Below, piece after piece: positions 23,089 to 32,140 of a stretch of 35,489 nucleotides of DNA (the first letter of the stretch is position 1; each line of letters opens with the position of its first letter). Source of the stretch: Treponema sp. (GTDB lineage: Bacteria; Spirochaetota; Spirochaetia; Treponematales; Breznakiellaceae); NCBI GenBank assembly GCA_031281025.1, contig JAITFY010000053.1, positions 1-35,489 of the forward strand. The letters are read 5' to 3'. The position numbers and the translations under genes were made by a program. Under the pieces are notes generated by a model. That model was not told where the DNA came from. It saw only the letters and a list, made by a program, of their open reading frames with translations, and searched no databases.

Positions 23089-23134
23089 GTTACTATTTTG
23101 CATTAAAACACAAAGTTTTTCAATCAGTTTTTTA

Positions 23135-23767
23135 TTACTTTCCTCTGCGCAGGTTTATTGCAAGCTCTACTTCGCCAATGCTGATGTTAAGACGTGATGC
23201 GATTTGCTGCATCGACAGGCCTTCGTCACAAAGGATATCGATGTGAGAGCGGATTTGCTTTTTAGTTGGAGGAGAGACAGGCGTTTCCGGCTCAATAGTT
23301 GCAGTAATCACTGGGGTTTCAAATAATGGCAAAGACGGCATTACATTACTGGGGGCACCAACCTTAGACGCAGTCGCTGCTTGCGGCGAAAGTTCAATTG
23401 TGTCAAGCGGAAAATCCTGCGCTGTTTCTACTTCGCTCAAAGGCGCATTTAATGCATCGCGAATCCCCTTTCCAAGACTTGTATACAACGCTTCGCCGCT
23501 GCGGCTTTTTTCAAGCTCTTTAACGTAAACTGCAATACGTTTATCTACTTCTTCTTTAATTTCATTTAACTTTTTTACCCTGTCTTCTACAATCTGAACA
23601 TCTCTGTCTGTAACTCTGTCTATTTCCGCGATTAGCCTTAAAAATTCATCACGGCGTTCATCAAGAGTTGAACCTACTGTACGTTTTTTGATAAGCCAGT
23701 TTAGATAAAAAAACATAATTAAACAAAGAGAAAAACAAACAATAGAAACAATATGTAAAAAGTTCAT
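23135..23767 (-). CDS. Membrane-anchored coiled-coil protein with C-terminal HTH-like segment
   Basis: A 210-residue protein with one N-terminal membrane segment (residues about 4-25). A charged coiled coil follows (about 35-110, DERRDEFLRLIAEIDRVTDRD to KELEKSRSG), then a proline/valine-rich linker. The C-terminal end, DILCDEGLSMQQIASRLNISIGEVELAIN, reads like a helix-turn-helix. This layout is like DUF6115-type proteins found near motility genes. It lies 14 bases after the small gene at 23782 in the motility operon, so a flagellar or envelope role is likely, but the exact job is unknown. The ATG is preceded by GGGA. Confidence 0.75.
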   Translation of the reverse strand: MNFLHIVSIVCFSLCLIMFFYLNWLIKKRTVGSTLDERRDEFLRLIAEIDRVTDRDVQIVEDRVKKLNEIKEEVDKRIAVYVKELEKSRSGEALYTSLGKGIRDALNAPLSEVETAQDFPLDTIELSPQAATASKVGAPSNVMPSLPLFETPVITATIEPETPVSPPTKKQIRSHIDILCDEGLSMQQIASRLNISIGEVELAINLRRGK

Positions 23768-23781
23768 GTATATTCCCGTTA

Positions 23782-24120
23782 TCAGTAACTAATATCTATC
23801 TTGTTGCCTTTACCGCTTTCACGCAGTGCCACTTGTTGAAAGTTTTCATCTTCTATGTCTTGCGAAGTTTTATCTTTTTTTTTGTCATTGTTTTTGCTTT
23901 CATTTTTCCGCCGTGCATCACGTTCATTAATTTTATCTACACCTTCCCCTGTATCCTGAGTTTCATTCACTTGCTGTATCTGTTCTTCTGTTTTCCGCTG
24001 AAGCTGGGCTCCATGTATTGCCTGCTGTATTGCCTGACCTTCCTTCTGCGCTTGCTGCGTCCGGCCAACCTTGTCAACCTGGGAAAAAAGCGTCTGAAGA
24101 TCAATTGGAGCTATAGCCAT
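23782..24120 (-). CDS. Small charged protein of the motility operon, unknown function
   Basis: About 112 residues starting at MAIAPIDLQTLFSQVDKVG. The protein is hydrophilic and rich in Gln, Lys, Glu and Asp, with a coiled-coil-like QKEGQAIQQAIHGAQLQRK stretch and a low-complexity basic/acidic second half. No signal or membrane segment. The start at 24120 is chosen because AGGGG lies just upstream (inside the end of fapA); the longer frame to 24138 lacks such a site. The start overlaps fapA by 20 bases, indicating coupling. I recognise no family; its place between fapA and the coiled-coil gene suggests a motility-linked role. Confidence 0.7.
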   Translation of the reverse strand: MAIAPIDLQTLFSQVDKVGRTQQAQKEGQAIQQAIHGAQLQRKTEEQIQQVNETQDTGEGVDKINERDARRKNESKNNDKKKDKTSQDIEDENFQQVALRESGKGNKIDISY

Positions 24121-26059
24121 CAAGCCCCTTCTGTGCAAGCTCGTCAGGTTCTTCGTATTTAGTTGCTCTGATAAGCCCGTTTTCTAAAATAAAAGTTGCA
24201 GCACGATATTCGGAATGTACATCTTCTTTTACATCACGAATCCATATTTTAACGCCCGGCCAAACTTTTGTGGATGCAGATACCTTTCCGCGAATCTGTA
24301 TATCCTTTAAGTAATTCTGAATAGTTTCGATACCTTCTATTGCTTTTTTTAAATCTTCGGTTAAAACCTGCCGCCTGTCCATTAATTCATTCAAATAAGC
24401 TTCTTTTTCTTCTGGCAGGGTCTTACGTTGTTTTTTTGTATTAATCAAATTTTGCATATCCAGTCTCATGTCTTCAAGTTCATCTTCTGCCGATGTTTTA
24501 ATATCAATAAGCCTTTCCAACTCTATTTTGCTTTTTGGATCAAAACCAACTTCGCAAATTGTTTCTGTGCCGCTTGTGGAATTGCCCAGGACTTTGGCAT
24601 TGATTTCCTCTCCGGCACGCAGCCTGCCGCCCATGATGTGAGCGCGCTTGCCTTGACAGATAATGCTCTTAATGGCATCTACCTGTGAATTGATAATACC
24701 ATCGGTTACAACAACCATATTTCCGGCTTCGACATTGGCATTCTCAATAAAGCGCGACCAAAGGGAGCGGCCTGCGCGTATTTTACCGCCGCTTTTTCCG
24801 TTTATTCCCTGATAAATAATTATGTCGCCTTCTGCATCAAGTTCCGCTTTTCCAACAGATCCTTTAACTTCGATATTGCCGGCAGCTTTAACATAAAAAC
24901 CATCTTCGATATTACCGCTGACAATAACAGTACCAAGGAATATAATATTTCCTGTTTTTAGGTTAACATCACCCTCAACTGTGTAAACCGGCTCTACATT
25001 GATCTTGCCGCTCGCCAGTATTACCTGTCCGTTAATATCTGCGATAATCGTATCTCCATCATCGGAACGGACATTGGTTCCCAAAGGCAAAGGTATATCA
25101 TGGCCTGCCTTTGCAGGAAGAATTTTTCCTGTAACAGTTGTTCCATCAACTCCGTTTTCCGGGGGGATTTTACTTGCAAGAGTCTGATTTTGAACAACAT
25201 TCTGAATGATATTAAGTTCTTTAAAGTTAACCCGCCCGTTGGCTCCTTCTTTTAACTTAATTTTTGTCTGATCAACTTCAAAATTATAATGTATATATGC
25301 ATCTTTGCCATTTTGCGGTTTTAACCCTTCGGCTACTTCAACCTTTTCTCTATATACAGGTTTATCCGCCAACTCGACCAAAAAATCTTCTTTTATGCCG
25401 TGATATACCCTATACTGAACAAGATAGCTTTTTAACGCATCAACTGTCAAATCGGCGCCGCCTTCTGATGGCGGCTCAATTGTCATGAATACATGCATCT
25501 CGGAATCATCAATTTCTACCTGCGCCATACTGTCATTCATTGGCTGGTGATCAAATTCCGCTACCTTTACATATACTCCAGAAGCTTCCCTTACAAGAGT
25601 TTCCACCATTTCTTTATCAAATTCAGTTATACTTCTATTATAAAGCGCTTGAAATGCGTATGTGGAAAAAACACCCCTGCCATCGCCAACAGGAGCAGTA
25701 ACCTTTAGATATACCCCATCCGGCCAGCATTGTACAAAAGCATCTCCATCTTTAGAGATTTTAACCTCGACATTGCTGTCATCTTCATCAAGTAAATCTT
25801 CATGTTCTTGTTTTTTCTTCATTGCTCTGGCACGTTCATAAGCACGAATAACCCAGTCCTTTTTTCCCACCCCCATAAAACCGGATGAGCCTCTTTCGGT
25901 TATTTCGTATTCAAGACGGCGAACTGAAGTATTTAAAAGGGCAGCCGCTTCATTTACAGCGGCTTCCAGAGTAGGCCCTGATGTATCTACAGATCTGATT
26001 GCCCTGTCCTGATCCAGATGCTGTTTAACAATTTCCTGCAACTGGATAAAATCAATCAT
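24101..26059 (-). CDS. fapA: FapA (DUF342) polymerisation protein with Jag-N domain
   Basis: About 652 residues. Near residues 20-75 is a Jag-N-like domain (AAVNEAAALLNTSVRRLEYE then SSGFMGVGKKDWVIRAY). The middle is the DUF342/FapA beta-helix, with repeated short strands such as GDVNLKTGNIIFLGTVIVSG, GNIEVKGSVGKAELDAEGD and GNMVVVTDGI. A coiled coil follows (about 515-590) and a short C-terminal beta domain. FapA proteins are linked to flagellar placement in Vibrio and Shewanella-type systems; the spirochaete role is not established. The start at 26059 has GAGG closely upstream; an upstream TTG at 26086 would overlap whiG and lacks that support. It sits between the sigma gene and two small motility-operon genes. 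Confidence 0.85.
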   Translation of the reverse strand: MIDFIQLQEIVKQHLDQDRAIRSVDTSGPTLEAAVNEAAALLNTSVRRLEYEITERGSSGFMGVGKKDWVIRAYERARAMKKKQEHEDLLDEDDSNVEVKISKDGDAFVQCWPDGVYLKVTAPVGDGRGVFSTYAFQALYNRSITEFDKEMVETLVREASGVYVKVAEFDHQPMNDSMAQVEIDDSEMHVFMTIEPPSEGGADLTVDALKSYLVQYRVYHGIKEDFLVELADKPVYREKVEVAEGLKPQNGKDAYIHYNFEVDQTKIKLKEGANGRVNFKELNIIQNVVQNQTLASKIPPENGVDGTTVTGKILPAKAGHDIPLPLGTNVRSDDGDTIIADINGQVILASGKINVEPVYTVEGDVNLKTGNIIFLGTVIVSGNIEDGFYVKAAGNIEVKGSVGKAELDAEGDIIIYQGINGKSGGKIRAGRSLWSRFIENANVEAGNMVVVTDGIINSQVDAIKSIICQGKRAHIMGGRLRAGEEINAKVLGNSTSGTETICEVGFDPKSKIELERLIDIKTSAEDELEDMRLDMQNLINTKKQRKTLPEEKEAYLNELMDRRQVLTEDLKKAIEGIETIQNYLKDIQIRGKVSASTKVWPGVKIWIRDVKEDVHSEYRAATFILENGLIRATKYEEPDELAQKGLDGYSSN

Positions 26060-26078
26060 AATAACCTCAATATCATAT

Positions 26079-26891
26079 TCATACAATACCTTTTCGTATA
26101 TTAGTAAGCTTTGATCTAAGGTGAAGAACAGCTTTGGTATGAAGCTGGGAAACTCTTGATTCTGTTACCTGCAACACACGTCCAATATCTTTTAGCGTTA
26201 AATCTTCGTAATAATAAAGAACAAGTATTTTCTTTTCTTTTTCTGGAAGTTCATTTATTGCTTCAACAATGACACGGCGGATTTCTTCGTTTACAACAAC
26301 CACATCGGGATTCATGCTGGAAGGAGATTCGATACTGTCGCCAATGGACACTTTGTCATTATCATCGCCGGAGTACCATAAATCGTTCAGGGAAATTACG
26401 GAAGTTCCCGAAATTTTTTGCATGGTTTTTAAATATTCCGATTCGTCCATGCCCATTGCACTGGCTATTTCCTGCTCGGTGGCTGTTCTGCCCAGTTGAG
26501 CTTCCAGGCCGGATACAGTCAGTTCTATCTCGCGGGTTTTCTGCCTGATAGAGCGCGGCACAAAGTCGATAAGACGCAGTTCATCAAAAATAGCGCCTCT
26601 TATGCGCGTAACAGCATAGGTTTTAAACTTTACATTTTTATCCGGGTCATATTTATCAATTGCATCAAGAAGACCAAAAACCCCATAACCTACAAGATCA
26701 TCAAACTCTACATTACTGGGCATTCCAACTGCTACTTTTCCCGCTACGTATTTTACCAGCGGGGCATATTGTTTAATAAAAGCTTCCCGTATTGCAGGGT
26801 CCCGGGTTTTACGGTACTGCTGCCAGAGTTCTTCTTCTGTCTTTTCTGTAGTGGGAACTTCATTTACTGGACTAATTGTTTGTACCGCCAT
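26079..26891 (-). CDS. fliA: Flagellar sigma factor, FliA/WhiG type (sigma-28)
   Basis: A 270-residue sigma-70 family protein of group 3. Region 2 is AFIKQYAPLVKYVAGKVAVG, DDLVGYGVFGLLDAIDKYD and FKTYAVTRIRGAIFDELR. Region 3 is VPRSIRQKTREIELTVSGLE. Region 4 is LPEKEKKILVLYYYEDLTLKDIG followed by the HTH VLQVTESRVSQLHTKAVL. Sigma-28 factors direct late flagellar and chemotaxis genes. Treponemal literature also names this gene whiG. It lies within the motility operon after the unknown gene at 26909 (17 bases between) and before fapA. The ribosome site is a weak GGGTGG. No flgM anti-sigma gene is in the window. Confidence 0.94.
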   Translation of the reverse strand: MAVQTISPVNEVPTTEKTEEELWQQYRKTRDPAIREAFIKQYAPLVKYVAGKVAVGMPSNVEFDDLVGYGVFGLLDAIDKYDPDKNVKFKTYAVTRIRGAIFDELRLIDFVPRSIRQKTREIELTVSGLEAQLGRTATEQEIASAMGMDESEYLKTMQKISGTSVISLNDLWYSGDDNDKVSIGDSIESPSSMNPDVVVVNEEIRRVIVEAINELPEKEKKILVLYYYEDLTLKDIGRVLQVTESRVSQLHTKAVLHLRSKLTNIRKGIV

Positions 26892-26908
26892 TTAAAAACC
26901 ACCCATAA

Positions 26909-27757
26909 CTATTTATCTTTTGCCAAAACCGATCTAAGTCCTTCTGCCAATTCCTTAGGATTAAAATCACCTTTTATCGGTTGAGGTTTATTCCCCCCTC
27001 TAAATTGCTTCTCCGGTTCAAATTCCTCCATTGCCGGCATAAACGAAGATTCAGCCGGAGTACTAACCGGCTCTGCAACCGGCGAAATAGGCACAGTTGA
27101 CTCAAAAGCAGGAATACTTCCGCCAAGACCGGGTGTAAAAGCCCTTGCCATCATATCTAAATCCGGCAAACCATTTAATCCCGAGTTTTCTCCGAAACTT
27201 GCTTCTCCAAAGCTTGGAGAAAACTGCGGCCTATCAACCGGCTGATTTTCCATCTGAGTATTATTAATTGCAGATCTTCCATTAAAACTGCTTTGCTCAA
27301 ATGTAAGTTCCTCCGGGAAAAAGCTTGAAACTTCTTGACCACTGTCTACACCATTATAACCCGCTTCTTTATTTCGGTCTATACCTTTTGATCCGCTGCG
27401 AGATTTGAAAGCGCCGGAAAGCAGGTCATCAATATTGCCTAATTCCTCAGGATCACCGGCTGTTTTGTACAATTCCGGAACTGCATATTCGCCCGTTTCT
27501 TCCTGAGCGACAATAACTTGCGAGCCGCCTTGATCATCCAGTTCACCTGCGGCATTTTCATCATCTTTATATAAAAACTCCGGAAAATATGCGTTAACAA
27601 GAAAACGAAGTCCAATACCAAGACCAAAAAAAAGAACCGAAAAGATCAAAGCTCTGATAAAAATATAAAATACTCTTACTTCAAAAATTATTCCCATTAA
27701 AATAGAAATAAAAGACGCGATGATTGCAGCTATTAACCCCCACTTAAATATAATCAC
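26909..27757 (-). CDS. Treponemal motility-operon membrane protein of unknown function
   Basis: A 282-residue protein with two N-terminal membrane segments (about 5-24 and 32-52), then a long acidic, Gly/Ser/Pro-rich and probably disordered cytoplasmic or periplasmic region. A short conserved-looking C-terminal block DFNPKELAEGLRSVLAKDK ends it. I recognise no named domain. It sits between flhG and fliA, in the place where treponemes have an unnamed gene, 9 bases downstream of flhG. Its position and membrane anchor suggest a role in flagellar assembly or localisation. Its disordered middle may bind partners; this is inference. Confidence 0.75.
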   Translation of the reverse strand: MIIFKWGLIAAIIASFISILMGIIFEVRVFYIFIRALIFSVLFFGLGIGLRFLVNAYFPEFLYKDDENAAGELDDQGGSQVIVAQEETGEYAVPELYKTAGDPEELGNIDDLLSGAFKSRSGSKGIDRNKEAGYNGVDSGQEVSSFFPEELTFEQSSFNGRSAINNTQMENQPVDRPQFSPSFGEASFGENSGLNGLPDLDMMARAFTPGLGGSIPAFESTVPISPVAEPVSTPAESSFMPAMEEFEPEKQFRGGNKPQPIKGDFNPKELAEGLRSVLAKDK

Positions 27758-27766
27758 TTAAACCTC

Positions 27767-28675
27767 TTATTGATTCGCCGGCCGGCCAAATAACCTTTTT
27801 AACATTGCCCCAAAACCGGATGTTACCGGCCTGTTTCTGTCCATTCGATCTACAATGTATTGAACGCAAATACTTGCATCACATTTTGGATTAACTACCA
27901 TAAAGGGTTTTTGTTTTAAAACAGCCTGCTGAACAGCCGAATCATCACGAATAAATCCCAGGTAATCTACTTTAAGATTTAAAAATTGACCAGCAATATT
28001 GATCATTCTGTCGGCAACTCTTTTGGCCTCCGCCGCCCCTTTTGCCCTGTTTACAACAAGTTTAAGCCCCATATTAAGCGAGTCATATTCTGTAGCGATT
28101 ATTTTAATAATCCCGTAGGCATCTGTTATTGCTGTCGGCTCAGGAGTGGTAATTATGATAGCATCATCAGCTGCGGCGATAAAATCCAATACATTGCTTG
28201 AAACACCTGCACTTGTGTCTATGATGATAATATCCGCACTGGAAAGCGTATTTAGCTCTGATATAAAATCCTTTCTGTCTTTTTCTCCCATATTGGCAAT
28301 TTGAGAAAATCCGGAAGCGCCGGCTACAATTGAAATACCGTACTCTGTTTCTACAAGAATTTCCCGCATTGTTTTTTGCTTTTTTATCACATGGTACAAA
28401 TTGAATTTTGGAATCATGTTGAGCATAACATTGACATTTGCAAGCCCCAAATCCGCATCCATTACAATTACTTTTTTTCCCAGCCGTGCAAATGCAAGCG
28501 CCATATTTACGGAAAGATTTGTTTTTCCAACACCGCCTTTCCCGGAAGTTACCGTAATTATTCTGGCTTTATCCGCCGGTTTTGTTTCCTGTTTTGTCTG
28601 GGAAGCTTTTGTTTGTCTGCCTGAGCTGTTTTTCCGCTTCATAATTTCCCGTAATTTTTCAGCTTGATCTTCCAT
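27767..28675 (-). CDS. flhG: FlhG (FleN/YlxH), MinD-like ATPase for flagellar number control
   Basis: A 302-residue ParA/MinD family ATPase. The deviant Walker A is SGKGGVGKT at residues 44-52, with MDADLGLANVNVMLN next and the Walker B region IIIDTSAGVSSNVLDFI. The first 35 residues are basic and polar, like the N-terminal activation helix of FlhG proteins, which stimulates FlhF GTPase activity. The C-terminal part ends with RPVTSGFGAMLKRLFGRPANQ, an amphipathic membrane-binding-like helix. It lies 15 bases after flhF, its functional partner. In spirochaetes the pair is expected to set the number and polar position of periplasmic flagella. Confidence 0.93.
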   Translation of the reverse strand: MEDQAEKLREIMKRKNSSGRQTKASQTKQETKPADKARIITVTSGKGGVGKTNLSVNMALAFARLGKKVIVMDADLGLANVNVMLNMIPKFNLYHVIKKQKTMREILVETEYGISIVAGASGFSQIANMGEKDRKDFISELNTLSSADIIIIDTSAGVSSNVLDFIAAADDAIIITTPEPTAITDAYGIIKIIATEYDSLNMGLKLVVNRAKGAAEAKRVADRMINIAGQFLNLKVDYLGFIRDDSAVQQAVLKQKPFMVVNPKCDASICVQYIVDRMDRNRPVTSGFGAMLKRLFGRPANQ

Positions 28676-28690
28676 TTAAGTAACCTCCAT

Positions 28691-29953
28691 CTATTTCCAT
28701 TTAAATTGATCGGCTTCTCCCGAAGGAAAACGTTTATCAATCATTTCACGGTTTATTTTAAAACCTTCAAGATTGATAAGAAAACGCACCACAGAAGCTT
28801 TTTTTATATCTACAGGTACAGTTTGCCCATCTGTAATATATGACACCGATTTTTTCTTTTCGGCAAGAGCCGATATTAAATTGCCAATCCGATCGGTTTC
28901 GTCCATTTTTGTAAGTACAACAGATTTATAGTTAAATGGCTCATATTGCTGCATAATATCCATTATATCACTTGTTTTAGTGCTTGCGCTGACTGCTAAA
29001 TGAAACTCTGCATTTCTTCCTGCTCCTTCGAGAATCTCTTTCATTTCACCTAATTTTGATGCATCCTTGGGACTCTTGCCAATGGTGTCAATCAAAAAGA
29101 GGTCTGTATCCTCACTGTGAAGGGCAATTTCTTTTCTTAGATCCTGTTTGTTAACTACACAACATACAGGAATCTGCATTATGTCCCCGATTTGCATCAA
29201 CTGTTCTTTTGCCCCAATACGATAAGCGTCGATAGTTATCATTCTAACATCTACTGCCGGGTTTTCTTCAGTTTCGATGCCAAAAATCGCGGCAAGTTTA
29301 GAAATTGTTGTTGTTTTGCCAACTCCTGTAGGACCAACAAGAATCATTATACGGGGTTTTCGCATAAAGGAATTTTCGGCAAGTTTATCAGAGTCTTCTT
29401 TATATATACTTATACTCTCCCCTATCCACAAAAGAAGCTTGTCCTGCATCAGGGCATGGTTTTCCAGCTGTTCCAAAGAGAGCTCTTTACGCAGCCGCTC
29501 AATCATTCCATTTATATAGCTGTCCGAAAAATCATTTGCTTTTAAAAGTTCTACCGCACGAACAAAAGCAGGATGTTCTTCTTTTTTTGTATTTCCTTCT
29601 ATTTTGTCCTTTAATTCCTTAAGAGTATTTAGTATTTCCTGCGAAGCTTCTTTTCCCTGCTGTGGATGTCTTAAGATAGGATGTCTTACGCTTGCAGCTG
29701 CAATTAGTTTTTTCTTTTCTTCTTCCAGAGCAATGGCTTTTATTACATCGGCGTTTTGTTGGGCCGGTACAGGTTTTCTAAGCGATGTAGAAAAACAAAA
29801 TTCAACCTGAACACCAGTCTTTGAAAAAAGACCCAAAAAGCCGCCGGTACTTATTTCCTTTTCTCTGAGTATTTGAAATGGCCGGTTATATTTTCTGGCG
29901 ATTTTAAGCTCACACTCCATTCTATTTTCGCCCTGCTCAATGTACATTTCCAT
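28691..29953 (-). CDS. flhF: FlhF, SRP-like GTPase for flagellar placement
   Basis: A 420-residue member of the SRP/FtsY GTPase family. The N-terminal B domain (about 1-110) is basic with the STGGFLGLFSKTG turn. The N domain helices run about 120-190, and the G domain starts with ILVGPTGVGKTTTISKLAA (P-loop near 206-214). Later G motifs include MITIDAYRIGAKEQL, DTIGKSPKD and LTKMDETDRIGN. In the G3 motif, DTIGKSP replaces the usual DTAGRSP. FlhF recruits early flagellar parts to the pole. It begins 4 bases after flhA; GGAG of its ribosome site overlaps the last flhA codons. A second ATG lies 6 bases inside. Confidence 0.94.
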   Translation of the reverse strand: MEMYIEQGENRMECELKIARKYNRPFQILREKEISTGGFLGLFSKTGVQVEFCFSTSLRKPVPAQQNADVIKAIALEEEKKKLIAAASVRHPILRHPQQGKEASQEILNTLKELKDKIEGNTKKEEHPAFVRAVELLKANDFSDSYINGMIERLRKELSLEQLENHALMQDKLLLWIGESISIYKEDSDKLAENSFMRKPRIMILVGPTGVGKTTTISKLAAIFGIETEENPAVDVRMITIDAYRIGAKEQLMQIGDIMQIPVCCVVNKQDLRKEIALHSEDTDLFLIDTIGKSPKDASKLGEMKEILEGAGRNAEFHLAVSASTKTSDIMDIMQQYEPFNYKSVVLTKMDETDRIGNLISALAEKKKSVSYITDGQTVPVDIKKASVVRFLINLEGFKINREMIDKRFPSGEADQFKWK

Positions 29954-29957
29954 TACT

Positions 29958-32102
29958 TTACTCCATTATTGTTTCTTCGCTGTCTGGATTTGCAGCGCCG
30001 ATTTTTATTATACCAACTGCTTCCGGTATAACTTCTGTAGATATTTCATGAGCGGATAAAACCGCTAAATCCGGCAGCTCTCTGTCTGTAGAACTTTTTA
30101 CAAGAACACGCGCTGCCTCGGAACAAAGAATAACAGGCATCCATCCTTTTCCTTTAACCGCCGCCACTGCTTTACTAACTGCCTGTATCCATGCTTTTTG
30201 AAGCGGCGGTTCAAGAGCGCAAGCTATGCCTGTAGGTGTTTCGTATTTCGAGCTGATGATTTTCTGCTCAAGAGGCGGATCGATTGCAAGAACACGAAGC
30301 CTCCTGTCGTCATCGGCATATTGCTGGCAAATTTGACTTGCAAGAGCCTGTCTTACCTTTTCTACGAGTATCCAGGTTCTTCTGGAAATAGGCGCGTACT
30401 CGGCGATTGCCTCCAGGATGGAAACCTTGTTGCGGATAGAAACTCTTTCTTTTAACAGGCCCTGGAATATTTTTTGAATCTCTGTTATTCGCAACCCTTC
30501 ATTGCCTGCCCTCATTACTTCTTCAACAACAGCAGGGTAATCTTTACGCAGGGCATCCATAATAGCCTGGGTATCCTGAAGCCCCAGAATATCTGCGGCA
30601 TGACGGCGGACAATTTCGGTTAGGTGAGTAGCGATAATTGAGGGCGGGTCTACCACTGTGTAACCTGCACGCTCGGCATCATCACGTCTTTCTGCAGTTA
30701 TCCAGATTGCCGGCAGCCCAAAGGCAGGATCAACGGTTTTTTCTCCATCAATTTCTGTTGTAACTGTTCCAGGGTTTATGCAAAGGAAATTCCCGATACG
30801 AATTTTACCCCGGCCAACATCAACTCCTTTTATTTTAAAGCGGTATTCAGAAGGCTCCAGCATTGCATTATCCTGTATGCGTACTTTGTGAAACACAAAA
30901 CCCAAATCGAATGCTGTTTGATGCCTTACATTTTGTATCCTGTCCAAAAGTTCTGCGCCTTTTTCTTTTTCTACAAGAGGAACCAAGCCGTAACCAAGAT
31001 CCAATGAAAGAATATCCAAAGGAACTACCGGTGGAATTTCCGCAGTTCTTTCATCTTTTTGTTCTTTTGTACTTGTCATCATCTTGTTAAGTTGAGCTTC
31101 TTTTGTTTGCTGCTTGCCAAGCCTGTAAGCATGAAACGCAACCAGGATTGCCATTGGAAGAAGCACATACCAGGGAAAACCGGGCAGCAATGAAAGAAAA
31201 ACAAGAACGCCTGCACAAATCCAATATACAATTGTCTGGCGGGAAAATATCTGTTCGATAACCTGATCGGCAAGATTCCCGGTTGCGGCGGCTCTTGTGA
31301 CAACAATACCCATTGCGGTAGAAATTAACAGAGCCGGCAGCTGCGTAACAAGTCCGTCTCCAATAGCCAAACCAATGTAAAGAGGCACTACATTTTGTTC
31401 GCCATGCAGCATGGAACCAATAATGAACCCGCCAAGCATTTCGACAATTATAATAAAAATACCTACTTTTACATTGCCGGAAATAAATTTACTGGCACCG
31501 TCCATAGCCCCGTAAAAATCGGATTCTTGTCTGATTTCGGCTTTTCTTTTTTGGGCTTCTTCTTCGGTTATGGAGCCGGAACTGAATTCGGTTTCAACAC
31601 CCATCATTTTAACCTGCATGGCATCCAAAGTAAAACGCGCTGCAACTTCCGAAACCCTGGTTGCTCCCTTTGTAATAACAATGAGCTGTACTGCAATTAT
31701 GATGACAAAGATAATAAACCCGATAACAATACCTTCGTTACCCCTGGTTGATCCTACAACAAAGCTGGAAAATGCCTTTATCATTCTGCCGTCAAAATTT
31801 TGTCCCTCGCTTAAAATTAACCTTGTAGATGAAACATTCAACGCTAAACTAAAAACTGTCGATATCAAAAGGACAGTAGGGAAAAGGCTGAATTCAATTG
31901 GCTTGTGGGTATAAAGCACAATCAACAAAACCAAAAGAGCAAAGACAAGGTTTAATGCCATAAGCGCATCCAGCAATATTGTGGGCATGGGAAAAATTAC
32001 AGCTATAACAATTGTTATAACCGCTGTTGCGGGAAAACTATCTTTGAGAAAACCTAAAGGGTTTCGTTGAGCTACATTTCCGCCCAATGCTGCATCAGCC
32101 AT
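29958..32102 (-). CDS. flhA: FlhA, flagellar type III export gate protein
   Basis: A 714-residue FHIPEP-family protein, full length. The N-terminal 330 residues hold about eight membrane segments and the conserved loop block (ITKGATRVSEVAARFTLDAM, then FYGAMDGASKFISGN). The C-terminal cytosolic domain, from about 350, includes GYGLVPLVEKEKG, VDPPSIIATHLTEIVRRHA and PISRRTWILVEKVRQALA, and forms the nonameric ring that receives export substrates and chaperones. It lies between flhB and flhF, with GAGAGG upstream of the start. Confidence 0.96.
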   Translation of the reverse strand: MADAALGGNVAQRNPLGFLKDSFPATAVITIVIAVIFPMPTILLDALMALNLVFALLVLLIVLYTHKPIEFSLFPTVLLISTVFSLALNVSSTRLILSEGQNFDGRMIKAFSSFVVGSTRGNEGIVIGFIIFVIIIAVQLIVITKGATRVSEVAARFTLDAMQVKMMGVETEFSSGSITEEEAQKRKAEIRQESDFYGAMDGASKFISGNVKVGIFIIIVEMLGGFIIGSMLHGEQNVVPLYIGLAIGDGLVTQLPALLISTAMGIVVTRAAATGNLADQVIEQIFSRQTIVYWICAGVLVFLSLLPGFPWYVLLPMAILVAFHAYRLGKQQTKEAQLNKMMTSTKEQKDERTAEIPPVVPLDILSLDLGYGLVPLVEKEKGAELLDRIQNVRHQTAFDLGFVFHKVRIQDNAMLEPSEYRFKIKGVDVGRGKIRIGNFLCINPGTVTTEIDGEKTVDPAFGLPAIWITAERRDDAERAGYTVVDPPSIIATHLTEIVRRHAADILGLQDTQAIMDALRKDYPAVVEEVMRAGNEGLRITEIQKIFQGLLKERVSIRNKVSILEAIAEYAPISRRTWILVEKVRQALASQICQQYADDDRRLRVLAIDPPLEQKIISSKYETPTGIACALEPPLQKAWIQAVSKAVAAVKGKGWMPVILCSEAARVLVKSSTDRELPDLAVLSAHEISTEVIPEAVGIIKIGAANPDSEETIME

Positions 32103-32140
32103 TAATACCTCTCATTCTACATAAAGCTCAAGACCAACGG

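Noticed and set aside
26060-26086. Longer fapA start at a TTG codon
   Set aside because: It would overlap the fliA stop, uses a rare start, and has no ribosome site, while the ATG at 26059 has GAGG upstream.
26496-26984. A 162-codon plus-strand frame across fliA and the next gene
   Set aside because: It crosses the boundary between two real minus-strand genes and has no coding features.
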